Positions 10,962-21,565 are shown, numbered from the stretch's first letter. The stretch: 64,000 bases of DNA from Symbiodinium natans (GCA_905221605.1 CAJNDS010002590.1:360918-424917); one strand, 5' to 3'. Numbers and translations: made by a program. The notes: a model not told the origin generated them from the sequence alone.

Positions 10962-11229
10962 AACCCTAAACCCTCCTAACCCTAAACCCTAAACCCTAAA
11001 CCCTAAACCCTAAACCCTAAACCCTAAACCCTAAACCCTAAACCCTAAACCCTAAACCCTAAACCCTAAACCCTAAACCCTAAACCCTAAACCCTAAACC
11101 CTAAACCCTAAACCCTAAACCCTAAACCCTAAACCCTAAACCCTAAACCCTAAACCCTAAACCCTAAACCCTAAACCCTAAACCCTCACCCTAAACCCTA
11201 AACCCTAAACCCTAAACCCAAACCCTAAA
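10962..11229. repeat. Longest CCCTAAA array in the left half
   Basis: Close to 38 heptamers, nearly all perfect, in CCCTAAA orientation, ending 14 bp below an exon-like island (11244-11324). Confidence 0.95.
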
Positions 11230-11243
11230 TCCTCCATAGCTCA

Positions 11244-11324
11244 GCCCCAGAATCTTCGGGAAAGACCGCGGAAGAGCGTGGCGAGGGCCTCCCAAGACCA
11301 GCGGCCGGCCGTCAACGAGAGCTC
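11244..11324 (-). CDS. Candidate exon, tryptophan-rich, possible terminal exon
   Basis: The acceptor TCCTCTGCAG precedes ELSLTAGRWSWEALATLFRG and then LSRRFWG, followed in frame by TGA. It is flanked by CCCTAAA below and TTTAGGG above. It either ends a gene or leaves through a GC donor (GGG|GCTGAG) just before the stop. Confidence 0.55.
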
Positions 11325-12006
11325 CTGCAGAGGACTTAGGGTTTAGGGTTTAGGGCTTAGGTTTCTGCAGAGAACTTAGGGTTTAGCGTTTCGGGTTTAG
11401 GGCTTCGGGTTAGGGTTTAGGGTTTAGGGTTTTAGGGTTTTAGGGTTTTAGGGTTCTAGGGTTTAGGGTTTTAGGGTTTTAGGTTTTAGGATTTGTCACA
11501 TGGTCCCTTGATATGGGCCCTTCAAAGGGCACCCCTTATATACCCCTTATATACCCTGTACAACCCAAGGAGCCCATACTTCAGAACCCTTTACAGGAGG
11601 TAAGGTGTAACTACCCTTAGATGCAGAGAGCTCTCTGCCCACTTTGCGAGAAAGGGGTGTTCGGGTGTTAGGGTTTAGGGCTTTAGGGTTTAGAGTTCTG
11701 GGGTTTAGGGCTTTGGGCTTTAGGGTTATGGGCTTTAGGGTTATAGGGTTTAGGGTTTTAGGTTTTAGAGTTTTCGGGTTTAGGGCTTTGGGGTTTAGAT
11801 TGGGTTCGGGGTTTAGGGGGCCTAAGGGCTGTTAAGGGGCCCAAGTGGAAGAAGGGCTTGTATAGTTAGGGCCCTCAAGCCTAAAACCTACATACCCGAA
11901 GCCGCATTGCAGCTTAGTAAGCCACGCAGCAGCTCGGAACTAGCCCTAAACCCCAAACCCCAAACCCCAAACCCTAAACCCTAAACCCTAAACCTAAACC
12001 CTAGAC

Positions 12007-12084
12007 AGAAGTCCTGCAAGCGCCTCCCTGCCCCAGAGCCGCCCTCGCTGCGGAAGTCGCAAGCTCCCAGGAGATCAGCAGCCT
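12007..12084 (-). CDS. Candidate exon in telomere-bounded island
   Basis: The island sits between CCCTAAAx6 and TTTAGGGx17. With acceptor CCCCAG and donor TCT|GTCTAGGG, phase 0 reads RLLISWELATSAARAALGQG and on. A second frame (AADLLGACDFRSEGG...) and the + strand are also open, so frame is uncertain. Confidence 0.4.
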
Positions 12085-12309
12085 CTGGGGTTTAGGGTTT
12101 AGGGCTAGGGTTTCGGGTTTAGGGTTTAGGGTTTAGGGTTTAGGGTTTAGGGTTTAGGGTTTAGGGTTTAGGGTTTAGGGTTTAGGGTTTAGGGTTTAGG
12201 GTTTAGGGTCTGAGGGTTTACGGGTTTTACGGTTTAAGGGTTTTAGGGTTGAAGGGTTTATGTAGGGCGTAGGTCCCAGAAGAGCTGCTAAGTTTCTGGG
12301 TATAGGGTT

Positions 12310-12423
12310 CTAGGCTGCCCAGTAACCTAGGCTTAAAAAGGGTGCCCTTTTTTGCTTACAGGGGTTTATAAGGGAACCTAAACCCCCCAAAAAAGGGAAT
12401 AAGGGTACTACTGGGCATCCTAG
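12310..12423. mobile_element. MITE family A, copy 1
   Basis: A 114-bp element with inverted ends CTAGGCTGCCCAGTA and TACTGGGCATCCTAG and an internal foldback. It is flanked by the 4-bp direct repeat GGTT. Copies 2-4 at 18228, 24444 and 59622 are about 95 percent alike by eye. Confidence 0.85.
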
Positions 12424-12731
12424 GGTTTGTGCGGTTTGGAAGGTGTATGGGGTTTAGAGTGATTGTACGGCTTGCAAGGCTTTTTTGGCATTTGCCAGAG
12501 TATTTACGGCATATCCCCATTTCGATACCCTTTGGCTCATGCTGAACTACAAGCCCTAACCTCCAACCCTGAGCCCTGAACCCTAAACCCTAAACCCTAA
12601 ACCCCAAACCCTACACCCAAAGCCCTAAACCGAACTTTACAACAGGAACCTTCAGGCACCTAAGCCCTTAGCCCCAAATCCCTACTCAAAACCCTGAAAC
12701 CGAAACCCGAAACCCTAAATCCCTCAGGCAC

Positions 12732-12800
12732 TGTCCGAGCCTCCCTCTCCCCAAATGTGCCAGCAGCCGAAGGGGCACGGATCATGCTGACAAAGATGTC
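12732..12800 (-). CDS. Candidate exon in telomere-bounded island
   Basis: Acceptor CCGGGAG, donor ACA|GTGCCTGAG. Reads DIFVSMIRAPSAAGTFGERE then ART in phase 0. On the + strand a pyrimidine-rich acceptor and the frame EGARIMLTKMSSRQFG are an alternative, so the strand is not proven here. Confidence 0.4.
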
Positions 12801-13434
12801 CTCCCGGCAGTTCGGGGGGTTTAGGGTTTAGGGTTTAGGGTTTCGGGTTTCGGGTTTCGGGTTTCGGGTTTTGGGTTTAGGGCTTGGGGTTTGGGGTTCG
12901 GGGTTGGAGCGAAGGGTCGAGATTTGGGGCTTGGGGTTTGAGGGCCCTTCGTTCCTTCAGGAATATACCGTTAAGTCATAAGAAGGACGGCTATCGGGCT
13001 CCCTGGGCAGTCGGGAGTGTAACAGCGTGGGGGCTGGAAGTGGGGGTGAGGAAAAAGCTATGGTACAGGGCTTAAAAGGATTGAGTTCATCCCCCCCAAC
13101 CCTACAGCCCAAACCCAAAATCCTAAACCCCATAGCCCCACAGGTACGAAGAAGGCTTGTGGTTGATGTTGATTCCAGCCTAACACCCTAACCCGACTTT
13201 CGTGGAGGTTGAGGCTTTGCAGGTTTAGGGTTTAGGCTTGGGGTTCCCCTAAGTACTCGTAATCCAAATCAAAAACCCAAAAGAGCCCAAACACTAAACC
13301 CTATAAACCCTAAACCCTGAACCCTAAACCCTAAGCCCTAAGCCCTAAACCCTAAGCCCTAAGCCCTAAACCCTAAACTTTTAAACCCTAAACCCTAAAC
13401 CCTAACCCTAAACCCTAAACCCTAAACCCTAAAC

Positions 13435-13541
13435 CCCAAAGACAAGCCTCAAGATGCAGCACGCGAAGGTTGGGTGACAGGCGCAGCACTGCCAGGACGT
13501 GCGGAAGGAGATCGCCCAGCGCCCCAGGCTCATGCACCTGC
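13435..13541 (-). CDS. Candidate exon, leucine-rich or cysteine-rich depending on frame
   Basis: Between CCCTAAA and TTTAGGG arrays. After acceptor CCCAG, one frame gives QVHEPGALGDLLPHVLAVLR then LSPNLRVLHLEA, which resembles a leucine-rich repeat. Another, with higher GC at third positions, gives RCMSLGRWAISFRTSWQ. Only one can be right. Confidence 0.4.
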
Positions 13542-13770
13542 CTGGGTTTAGGGTTTAGGGTTTAGGGTTTCGGTTTAGGGCTGAGCTGCAGAAAACAAAA
13601 GCCCTAAACCAACAAAGGTGGCCGCAAGAATACCAAGCCCTGCAGCAGACCCGAACCCCCTAAGCCCCAAACTGAATGCGCCTTCGAGGCCCCGAGTTTG
13701 GGACGAACAAGGCGGATTTCGGGTAAACCCAAAACCCAAAACCCTAAACCCTAAGCCCTAAACCCTAAAC

Positions 13771-13850
13771 CAAAGGGTTCTGCAACCGCGGCCGGGGCTC
13801 AGTGAGATCAGGGGCGGACGCACGAAGTTTTTCAACGCAGCCGCCATATC
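13771..13850 (-). CDS. Candidate exon
   Basis: Acceptor GCGCGCAG, then DMAAALKNFVRPPLISLSPG and RGCRTL to TG|GTTTAGGG. Codon choice is GC-biased. The donor opens straight into a telomeric array. Confidence 0.55.
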
Positions 13851-13903
13851 CTGCGCGCGGGATCTCGGGGGTTTTGGGGTTTGCTTGACCCTAAACCCTA
13901 AAC

Positions 13904-13976
13904 CCCGGCGCCAACACAAACTACTACAACGCCCGGAAATTCTCTGGAGCGGGAAGGGCTCGTCGTTTCCCAACCC
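13904..13976 (-). CDS. Candidate exon
   Basis: Acceptor GCGCTCAGCAG, then GLGNDEPFPLQRISGRCSSL to GGG|GTTTAGGG. It is separated from the 13771-13850 island by about 50 bp that contain only two telomeric repeats. That would be a very short intron, or the two could be parts of different isoforms. Confidence 0.45.
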
Positions 13977-14398
13977 CTGCTGAGCGCGTACAGCTGAATG
14001 CGCATGTGTGAGACCACCCCTTGACCCTAAACCCTAAGCCCTAAACCCTAAACCCGAAACCCTAAACCCTAAACCCTAAACCCTAAACACTAAACCCTAA
14101 ACTAAACCCTAAACCCTAAACCTTGCGCCCTCAGCCCTAAACCCTAAACCCTGAACCCTGAGCCCTGAGCCTTGCGGTAAGCTAAGCTCGAGGTAGGTGA
14201 AGAGTAAGGGCTCAGGGTCTTTCTTTGGGGTCTAGGGCTTTGGGTTGAAGGTTTAGGGTTTAGGAAGAGTTTCTGGTAGTTTCCCATTGTAAGGGTCTTA
14301 CAACATTCGACCGTCTTGCAAAATTCGACGAATTGCTTCAGAAAAAAAACCCTCAACCCAAAACCCAAAACCCTAAACCCTGAAGACTAACCCTAAAC

Positions 14399-14503
14399 CC
14401 CAAGGGCAGTAGTTTTTCTAAGGGTTCTTGAGCAAATAGTAGAATATCAGCAGAAAGCTTCTCCGGCTTGCAGCTTAGAAAGCAGGAACTCCCCCACCCG
14501 AAG
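14399..14503 (-). CDS. Candidate exon, last of the phase-compatible run
   Basis: Acceptor CCCCTCAG, then one carry-over base and FGWGSSCFLSCKPEKLSADI, LLFAQEPLEKLLPL, leaving at GG|GTTTAGGG. The starting phase matches the donor phase of the exon at 14877-14990. Confidence 0.5.
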
Positions 14504-14519
14504 CTGAGGGGTTTAGGGT

Positions 14520-14690
14520 TTGGGGGTTTGGGGGTTCAGGGGTTTAGGGGTTTAGGGTTTAGGGTTTAGGGTTTGGGGGTTTAGGGGTTTAGGGGTTTAG
14601 GGGTTGTAGGGGTTTAGGGGTTTAGGGGTTTGGGGGTTTAGGGGTTTAGGGGTTTAGGGGTTTGGGGGTTTAGGGGTTTAGGGTTGAGGC
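14520..14690. repeat. TTTAGGGG octamer array
   Basis: About 18 units, mostly TTTAGGGG with TTTGGGGG variants. This is a local homogenised telomere variant inside the intron upstream of the 14399-14503 exon. Confidence 0.9.
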
Positions 14691-14876
14691 CTGCAGCGAT
14701 CAGTGGCACAAGAATCCTCCCACAGAATAAGCCCCCGAGATTTTAGGGTTACGAGGCTCTTTGTTTTGTTGGGGAAGGACAGAGGGAAACCCCAAACCCT
14801 AAACCCTAAAACCCTAAAACCCTAAACCCTAAACCCTAAACCCTAAACCCTAAACCCTAAACCCTAAACCCTAAAC

Positions 14877-14990
14877 TCCTGCAGCAACTCCCGGCGCGGG
14901 GTGCGCGGCTTCGAGGCCGCCATCATTTTGGTGAGCTGGCTCGTCTCCAGGCGCAGGTGCAGACCGTAGTCTCCGTTCTGGAAGCTCTGC
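14877..14990 (-). CDS. Candidate exon, 114 nt
   Basis: Acceptor TTTCGCAG, then QSFQNGDYGLHLRLETSQLT, KMMAASKPRTPRRELLQ, leaving at GA|GTTTAGGG. Third positions are almost all G/C. The + strand is open too (a coiled-coil-like GELARLQAQVQTVVSVLEAL), so strand rests on phase agreement with neighbours. Confidence 0.55.
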
Positions 14991-15189
14991 CTGCGAAACG
15001 CGGGTTTAGGGTTTAGGGTTTAGGGTTTCGGGTTTAGGGTTTAGGGTTTAGGGTGCTGTGAGTCCAGGGCGTGGGGCTGAGAACTCTGGAGGTTCATGAT
15101 AAGGCAAAGCCGTTGGAAATCATCAGTTGTTATTCTTCCGACCGATTCTTATGATCAGTCTTCGTAGGACTGCGCATCTGATATATACA

Positions 15190-15775
15190 TGAGTACCTAT
15201 GTATATGTATGTATATATATATATATGTATACATGCATATGTATATATGTATACATATATATATATATCAAAAAGCACTTATGTGTGTATATCTTCGTAT
15301 TCTTTACGAAGTAGCCGTAGAATTTTTCCAATTCTTCTGATGCTGATGAATCTGTTTATCACACAATCATGCGTACATTTCTATTACTCAGCACTGCTAC
15401 CTACTCCTTCTCCTACTCCGACTCCTACTCAGTCCTACTCTTACTCCTCCTACCTAACTGCGACTGCAACTGCAGCTGCTCCTACTACTACCACTACGAC
15501 TATCACCACCACTACGACTATCACTACCACTACCACTGCCACTACCACTACCACTACCACCACCACTACCACGAATTACCACTTCCACTAATTACCACTA
15601 CCACTACTTACCACTCTCAAATTTCCACTCCAATTACTGCTACCACTACCACTACCACTACCACTACTCCTCTTCCTCCTACTCCTACTCCTACTCCTGC
15701 TCCTGCTCCTGCTCCTCCGACTACTCCTCCTACTACTCCTCCTACTGCTGCTGCTACTGCGACTGCTACTGTTTT
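15190..15775. repeat. Microsatellites (AT)n, (CTACCA)n and (CTCCTA)n
   Basis: AT/GTAT runs at 15205-15270 are followed by triplet-rich CTA/CCA/CTC repeats at 15390-15770. Threonine-, tyrosine- or proline-only translations are artefacts of the repeat. The rest of 15055-16440 holds degenerate telomeric text and no convincing gene. Confidence 0.9.
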
Positions 15776-16448
15776 TACACCACCAGGTTGGCTTCAGGTG
15801 TAATTAGACTGTCGAGTCGCATGTCAGGTGCCCAAATCCTACAGAAGCACAAAGCTCTAGACCCTAAAGCCTGACATTCCCCTCAACCCTAAAACCTTGT
15901 GGGGCCGAAGCCCTACGCCCTAGTCAACCCCTGGCCGGGTCCCAGACCTTAAGCCCCAAAGCCCCAAGCGCTTAAAAACCTGAAGCCCCCCCATCCCCCC
16001 CCCACAAGGAACAACTCCAAAAGTAATAACTGAACAAGTATAGATATCTATGTACATATATATAGGTTTATATATTTTTCTATTTATCCTCAGACCCCCG
16101 AAAGGCCTCGTTGATGTGGAGGCGCCCAGCAGTTGCCGAACGCTGCGGCTGCTCAGGAAGCCTCGTGACCGGGCCCTGTTGGTTTAGGTTGCTATGAATA
16201 GTTTTTGCAGTTCTTAAAGGACTTTGGGGGTTTGTGTTTGTTTCAACAAGGTGTGTTTTAGGGTGTGTTCCCTTAGGCCTTAGCCTCTAACCCTAAACCC
16301 TAAACCTTGACCCTAGACCCTAGCCTAGACCCTAATTAGACCCTAAACCCTAAACCCTAAACCCAGCCTGAAACCAAACTCCTAGCCGTAGCCCGAAACC
16401 TGAAGCCCTGGACCCTTGAAGCGTTTATAACCCTACTAAGCCCTGAAC

Positions 16449-16485
16449 CGCTGCGTCGACTTGCTGATAACGGCAAGAGGTGGAT
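16449..16485 (-). CDS. Candidate small exon, 37 nt
   Basis: Acceptor GAATCCCAG, then two carry-over bases and PPLAVISKSTQ, leaving at CG|GTTCAGGG. The phase joins both neighbours (16914 and 14877 exons). Confidence 0.4.
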
Positions 16486-16514
16486 CTGGGATTCAGGGTT
16501 TGGGGTTTAGGTTG

Positions 16515-16577
16515 GGATGTGCCTAGTATAGTCCCTATTAAGGGCTGTTTTTAGTTTTGGGGGGAATATCCCAAGGT
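16515..16577. mobile_element. Foldback element, family C, degenerate copy
   Basis: Ends ggttgggatgtgcc and ggaatatcccaa are inverted; the inside has 'agtccctattaagggctgtt', the family C core. Confidence 0.45.
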
Positions 16578-16913
16578 TTAGGGATAGACTGAACAACAGG
16601 GAACACTTCTTTGCCTAGCCGGTGTATCGGGGGCCCTAAGCCCCCGCAAACAAAACAACAAACAGGAATGAGGCCGGCCTAAACCCTTACTTTAAAGTTG
16701 TGTAAAAAATATGTATATATGTATGTATGCGCATTTGCAGAGAGTTGATTCGTCTATGTGTTACCTACATGTACGTGGTCTCTCTTCGGGAGGGGCTCAA
16801 AAGCGGCGCAGCCCCGCCCTAAACCCTAAACCCTAAACCCTAAACCCTAAACCCTAAACCCTAAACCCTAAGGCCCAGACCCTAAGCCCTCCTCCCCATG
16901 TCTGCAGAGGCAC

Positions 16914-16962
16914 CTGCATAGGCCCCGTACTTGCACATCTGCTCGCCGCAGCGTGGCATGTT
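16914..16962 (-). CDS. Candidate exon, cysteine-containing
   Basis: Acceptor CCGGAGAAAG, then NMPRCGEQMCKYGAYA, leaving at G|GTGCCTCTG. It lies between CCCTAAAx9 and TTTAGGG/TCTAGGG arrays. Phases agree with the 17858 and 16449 exons. Confidence 0.5.
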
Positions 16963-17857
16963 CTTTCTCCGGCGCAGGGTTTGGGGTCTAGGGTCTAGGG
17001 TCTAGGGTTTAGGGTTTAGGGTTTAGGGTTTAGGGTTTAGGGTTTAAGGTTTAGGGTTTAGGATCTAGGGTAACTGAAAACACTTCGGGGTTGAGAACAT
17101 AGGATTGGGGGAGGGCTCACATGGCTGCGGACAGGTCTGGAGCCAGGAGGGCCGGAGAACTGAGGCGAGGTTCTAGGGACCTAGGGTTCTTGGGTTTAGG
17201 GTTTAGGGCTTAGGGTTTATAGGGTATAGGATATAGGGTTCAGGGTTTAGGGTTTAGGGCGACCAAAATCCTAAACCCTCTGCACTAAACATACTAAACC
17301 AGATGCCCTCTGTCCGAAACACTCGGTGCAAACTCGGGCCCCCTCGCAAACTTAAGCATCTACTGTTCTTACTATCGACTACTTTACTACTATTTCTACT
17401 TTCACTACTCTTGCGATGATTGCTACGATTTCTACTACAAACATGAGGATGCATGAAAACTCCCTATCCCGGAAGAAATCCTTGAATTTCATTCTTGTTC
17501 GTGTTTACTCTTACCGTTTTCTCGAGTGTTAGCAATCTCCTGAACGTTATCGTTCTTTTTTACTCTTATCGCTTTTTCCTAGCAAAACATATAACATAAG
17601 CTTCATATGGACCCCTCCCCCCCGAGCCTCCCTTACATGCGCCAACGTGGGACTCTCCTCTTCCTCTTCATCCCTGAAGCTGGGCAATGAAAAGGGCTTA
17701 GGGTTTAGGGTTTACCTTCTCTGGAGAGCATTTCCAGAGATTCTTTCTACTTAATGGCCCCGAAGCCCCAGAGACCCAATTTAGGTTGAGGAACCCTAAA
17801 CCCTAAACCCTAAACCCTAAACCCTAAACCCTAAACCCTAAACCCTAAACCCTAAAC

Positions 17858-17940
17858 CGCCTTCGAGTATGGGCTCGGAGGCTGTCGGGCTTTACCGAGG
17901 CCCTCCAAGAAATGGTGGCACCATTTCAACACTTCAGGCA
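17858..17940 (-). CDS. Candidate exon
   Basis: Acceptor CTCCCAGAG, two carry-over bases, then PEVLKWCHHFLEGLGKARQP and PSPYSKA, leaving at GCG|GTTTAGGG directly into eight heptamers. The next intron (about 895 nt) ends in TTTAGGG-complement repeats 16 nt before the 16962 acceptor. Confidence 0.55.
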
Positions 17941-18033
17941 CTCTGGGAGCTTGCTACGGGTTTAGGGTTTAGGGTTTAGGGTTTGGGGTTTAGGGTTTAG
18001 GGTTAACCCCCTAAACAGCCCCAAACCCTAAAC

Positions 18034-18130
18034 CCTGAAAACGTAGATTGGGCAGCCGGCGCAGGCTTTTGCCACTGACGGCCCTCGGCCGGAAGGCCAC
18101 CAGACCTGGACAAAGCAAGCAGTTTTTGCA
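18034..18130 (-). CDS. Candidate exon with CxxC
   Basis: The good acceptor CGCCCCCTTGCAG is followed by CKNCLLCPGLVAFRPRAVSG and KSLRRLPNLRFQ, leaving at G|GTTTAGGG. The acceptor side here is not telomeric, an exception to the rule. Confidence 0.55.
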
Positions 18131-18227
18131 CTGCAAGGGGGCGCCAATCCTTATCAGATTGCTAAATGTCATTTCAATTATGTGATTCTTCTATTAGAGT
18201 ATTCTGCTATCGAAAGAATATGTTAAA

Positions 18228-18341
18228 CTAGGCTGCCCAGTAACCTAGGATAAAAAAGGGTGCCCTTTTTTGCTTAAAGGGGTTTATAAGGGAACCTAAA
18301 CCCCCCAAAAAAGGGAATAAGGGTACTACTGGGCATCCTAG
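18228..18341. mobile_element. MITE family A, copy 2
   Basis: 114 bp, inverted ends CTAGGCTGCCCAGTA / TACTGGGCATCCTAG, flanked by the 4-bp direct repeat TAAA. It sits in the intron upstream of the CKNC exon. Confidence 0.85.
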
Positions 18342-18592
18342 TAAACTATTTTGCCTTTTCCTTGGCCACCCTGGTTCTGGGTCTCAGGGGTTCGAATTTG
18401 GGGCTTGGGGCTTGGGGCTCTTCTGCCGATGCCACCGCGCTAAGACCCAGACGGTACGACTGAAACAGATGGAAAAGCAGTATTAAAAAAAAACATGCGA
18501 AGTCTGACATTGTGTAACTACATATGATATATGATATGGTACACTATAATCTGAGATAATATTCTTGCTGAACGACTATGTTCTTGGAATAC

Positions 18593-18842
18593 GTCTTGGA
18601 TGCATGTTATAAAATGATTCGCCCATTCAAGCGGGCAAAAGTTGCCTCTGCATGTTTTGCAATGGTAGGTGGGTCTACCATGTTCTTCTAGCACTATCTT
18701 GTCTGGCTTGGGAAAATATTTCTCAAATTCTGTCTTCTTCAAATAACTAATGTGTTTGTGATGGTTCGTGTTTTTGAAGTTGTATTTCTTGATGTCGTAG
18801 TTGCACACAGGACATCTAAACATTCGTCCTTTGTTTGTGTTC
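18593..18842 (-). CDS. Zinc-finger exon (two Cys/His motifs)
   Basis: The open frame covers 83 codons. MFRCPVCNYDIKKYNFKNTN leads into HHKH (C-x2-C-x13-H-x2-H), then CKTCRGNFCPLEWANHFITC (C-x2-C-x11-H-x3-C). Two such fingers suggest nucleic acid or protein binding. It is clearly more AT-rich than other exons and the intervening linker is lysine/glutamate-rich. The acceptor CATTCAATAG and donor GAC|GTATTCC are plausible; with them the phase does not fit the 20629 and 18034 exons, so it may belong to another gene or use other borders. Confidence 0.6.
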
Positions 18843-19325
18843 CTATTGAATGCAGTGGGCTAAGCACAACTATTAGGGCAAATTCACGACAGTTAGTCTT
18901 CTTCAAACTACGAAGTTATCGAGAAGTCAAGAGCGTTTTAGACAAACTGGCAGGCGTGTGGATCAGTAGCAAGCAGTATCTGATATGAAAAGTTTGCATG
19001 AACTATTGGGTAGCAACAGAAGAACCTTTTAGTTTCTTGTTTGCCCTAGATTTGGGGGGTTGGCGAAAATCAGGGAGACCTAATGTAGACACCCAACTAG
19101 TAGGGCTCCCTTACAACATGGATCCCAAAAAGGTACCCCTATTGGAAACACCCATTTAGGACTAAAGGGCTTGGAGCGGTTTAGAGGTAGGAATTCCTTA
19201 CTTCTCCAATAGCCAAGGGGAAAAATGTTAAACTTTATCATTCCTACTAAATAAGGAAACCCAAAAAGTTTAAAGTTCAGCTGTTGGAGAAGTAAGATTC
19301 AGGGTTACCACCAGCTTCAAACCAA

Positions 19326-19640
19326 AGGCTTAGGGTTCAGGGTTTAGGGTTTAGGGTTTAGGGTTTAGGGTTTAGGGTTTAGGGTTTAGGGTTTAGGGTT
19401 TAGGGTTTAGGGTTTAGGAATCAGGGCTTCAGGTTTAGGGTTCAGGGTTAGGAACTTAGGGTGTCAGGCTTAGGGTTCAGGGTTAGGAATTTAGGGCTTC
19501 AGGTTTAGGGTTTAGGGTTGTAGGGTTCAGGGCTAGGAATTTAGGTCTTCAGGTTTAGGGTTTAGGGTTAGGGGTTTAAGATTTCGTGTTTAGGGCTTAG
19601 GGTTAGGAACTTCGGGTTTCAGGTTTAGGGTTTGGAACCC
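19326..19640. repeat. TTTAGGG array decaying into TTCAGGG-type text
   Basis: About 13 perfect heptamers followed by 200 bp of drifting units (ttcagggttaggaatttagggcttcaggtttag), which form their own ~55-bp higher-order repeat. No gene is seen from 18990 to 19780. Confidence 0.85.
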
Positions 19641-19778
19641 AGGGTTTTGGGAGTTTGGGGTCAGGGAATGGCAGGGTTCAGAGTATGAGTAACCAAGGAA
19701 TGGAAAGGTGCACCCTTTCTGGTTTAAACCAAACCCTAAACCCTAACCCTAAACCCTAAACCTTAAACCCTAAACCCT

Positions 19779-19790
19779 AGCCCTAAAATC
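19779..19790. repeat. Target-site duplication, left copy
   Basis: The 12-mer agccctaaaatc is repeated exactly at 20613-20624, bracketing the LINE fragment. The duplicated target is itself telomeric text. Confidence 0.8.
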
Positions 19791-20612
19791 ATGTCGGGTT
19801 CTCTTCCGCGGTCTTGTCCTTGGCCGTGCCCTTCACGGAGTCGGTGCGTGGGCCGGCCTGCAAGTGCAAGAAATGAGGGCCTGGCACGCAGGGATCATGC
19901 GGCTTTATCGCCTGTTGCTTCCTGTCAAAAACACTGCATCGGACCCCTGGCTCTCTGATGTCGAGGTGTGTAAGCAATGCGGGTTGCCTCCTCCCTGCAG
20001 GCTTCTGTCGCTGGAACGTCTTCGCCTTTTTGGCCAGTTGCATCGCACGACCTCGGGGCCCATTGCCGCAGCTATCGAAGCAGTCGCGGGCGAGCCCCGT
20101 TGCTGGCTGTCAGACGTTCTTGACGACTACTCATGGCTGTGCTCCCTTCGGTTGGCTCCCACCTCTGTCCTGCCTAAGCCTCTGCCACAGGAGGTCTGTG
20201 CGTCTTGCGGCCCATTTAGCCCTTTCACACCACATTCAGGCCAGGGCAGGCTGGTACGCTGTGGGCTCGTCTTGTCAAGCATGTGGCCTCAATTTCCGCA
20301 CTCGCACTAGGCTTTTGAGGCATTGGCGCAAAGGCAAGCCAGCTTGCATGAAGTGGGTCTCGCTACACTGCGAAGCCGTCAGCGACACGGCCCGAGCGGA
20401 GCTCGACCGTGCGGAGAGCTTGCGTCTGCGACGCACAAAGGGGAGAGGCCCGGAGGACTCTCTCCCAATTTTTGCTGAGGTGGGTCCCCCACCGATCGTT
20501 CTGGGGGCGCGAGAGACTCCGCGTGTCTTCCTAGACGATGTCATGTGACTTCTTAATTAATTTCATTCAGGACCGGCAGCGCCTTGGACGCTTCTAGTTC
20601 GGCGAGAGAGAG
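19791..20612 (+). pseudogene. 5'-truncated LINE ORF2 C-terminal fragment
   Basis: The insert opens directly in frame (ALHGVGAWAGLQVQEMRAWH...), runs through ...RLYRLLLPVK and LSLERLRLFGQLHR, which resemble the post-reverse-transcriptase segment of LINE ORF2. It then shows one zinc-finger remnant (CASCG) and, after a frameshift or small deletion near 20200-20260, a second zinc motif CQACGLNFRTRTRLLRHWR and a stop at 20546-20548. The 3' end is a short (GA)n tail rather than poly-A. Catalytic domains are missing, so it is dead. Assignment to LINE is from remembered family features, not a search. Confidence 0.65.
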
Positions 20613-20624
20613 AGCCCTAAAATC
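20613..20624. repeat. Target-site duplication, right copy
   Basis: Exact copy of agccctaaaatc at 19779-19790, following the GA-rich tail of the LINE fragment. Confidence 0.8.
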
Positions 20625-20628
20625 GAAC

Positions 20629-20693
20629 CCCAAAAATCGGATGCAAAGCAGCCAACGCCCGGCCTGCGAAGGCCGCGACCAGGAGACTGATGC
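20629..20693 (-). CDS. Candidate exon, hydrophobic
   Basis: Acceptor GCGGTTCGCGAAG, two carry-over bases, then ISLLVAAFAGRALAALHPIF and G, leaving at GGG|GTTCGATTTTAGGG. The alanine/leucine-rich stretch could be part of a membrane span. The LINE landed within a few bases of this exon's donor side without touching it. Confidence 0.5.
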
Positions 20694-21249
20694 CTTCGCG
20701 AACCGCAAAAAAGGGTTTAGGGTTTAGGGTTTGGGGTTTGGGGTTTAGGGTTCAAGGTTGGGGGTTTAGAGTTTGGGGTTTAGGGTTTAGGGTTTGGGTT
20801 TAGGGTTTGGGGTTTAGGGTTTGGGGGCTAGGGTTTGGGGTGTAGAATTCACGGGCACTTAGGGCAAGAAGTGCGGCAACTGATTTAGGGTACTTCGAAC
20901 CCTACTGTAAAGGGTGATAAGTACCCATGAACCTGCAAGTATGGGGTTTACGAGAGGGTCGGTCTATAAGGAGTGGGGGAACTTATGGCTTCAGGTCTCT
21001 AATGAACACACCCTAAACCCTAAACCCCACGATCCTGAACCCTTTTTGACTCTTTACGCCTGAAAATGCAACAACAAACAGATCGTTGTCATTATGAAGA
21101 GAGAGCGTGTGTGATCACACGTTTTAAGTTGGTTGACCGATGGTTTTCGCGAATAAGCCCATTTCGAGCACTCCAGAAAGCAAACCAGTTCATTAGTGAA
21201 CTAAGTGGAAAAAGATTATCAAAGGATAACTCGGACTTCTGTTTCACGC

Positions 21250-21490
21250 TCACTTGAACAGGAGCTCATGTTGCTTGCTGACTGAGTGCTGCCACTCGAT
21301 GTACTGATGTCCTTTTGGGACCAGACCACTCAACCGACCTTGCTCCTCGCGGAGCCCTTCGGCCCTGTCAGCAGGGGCCGGCTTCTTGATCGCCGAGTCC
21401 TCGGTGACCTCCACTTGGGCACGAATATCGGAAGCCACTGTCGCATAGGCCTCTGCGAAGAGGCGTCTGATGGTATGTGACTTGGGGCTT
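21250..21490 (-). pseudogene. Fragment of a repetitive dinoflagellate-type ORF
   Basis: Reads RRLFAEAYATVASDIRAQVE, VTEDSAIKKPAPADRAEGLR, EEQGRLSGLVPKGH. I recall similar multi-copy hypothetical proteins from Symbiodiniaceae, but could not check. Both ends run into unrelated sequence, so it is a fragment. Confidence 0.35.
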
Positions 21491-21565
21491 GGGGCGCAGG
21501 AAAATGAACGAGCTAATTGTGAATCTAATGAACAATATGAACTCAGCAAATCCTGTATTCTAGAC

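Noticed and set aside
14170-14207. 16-nt exon with donor AAG|GCTCAG
   Set aside because: Too short to support from sequence alone, although its phase could be made to fit.
15199-15803. Threonine- and proline-rich plus ORFs
   Set aside because: Triplet microsatellite with no start context or non-repeat domain.
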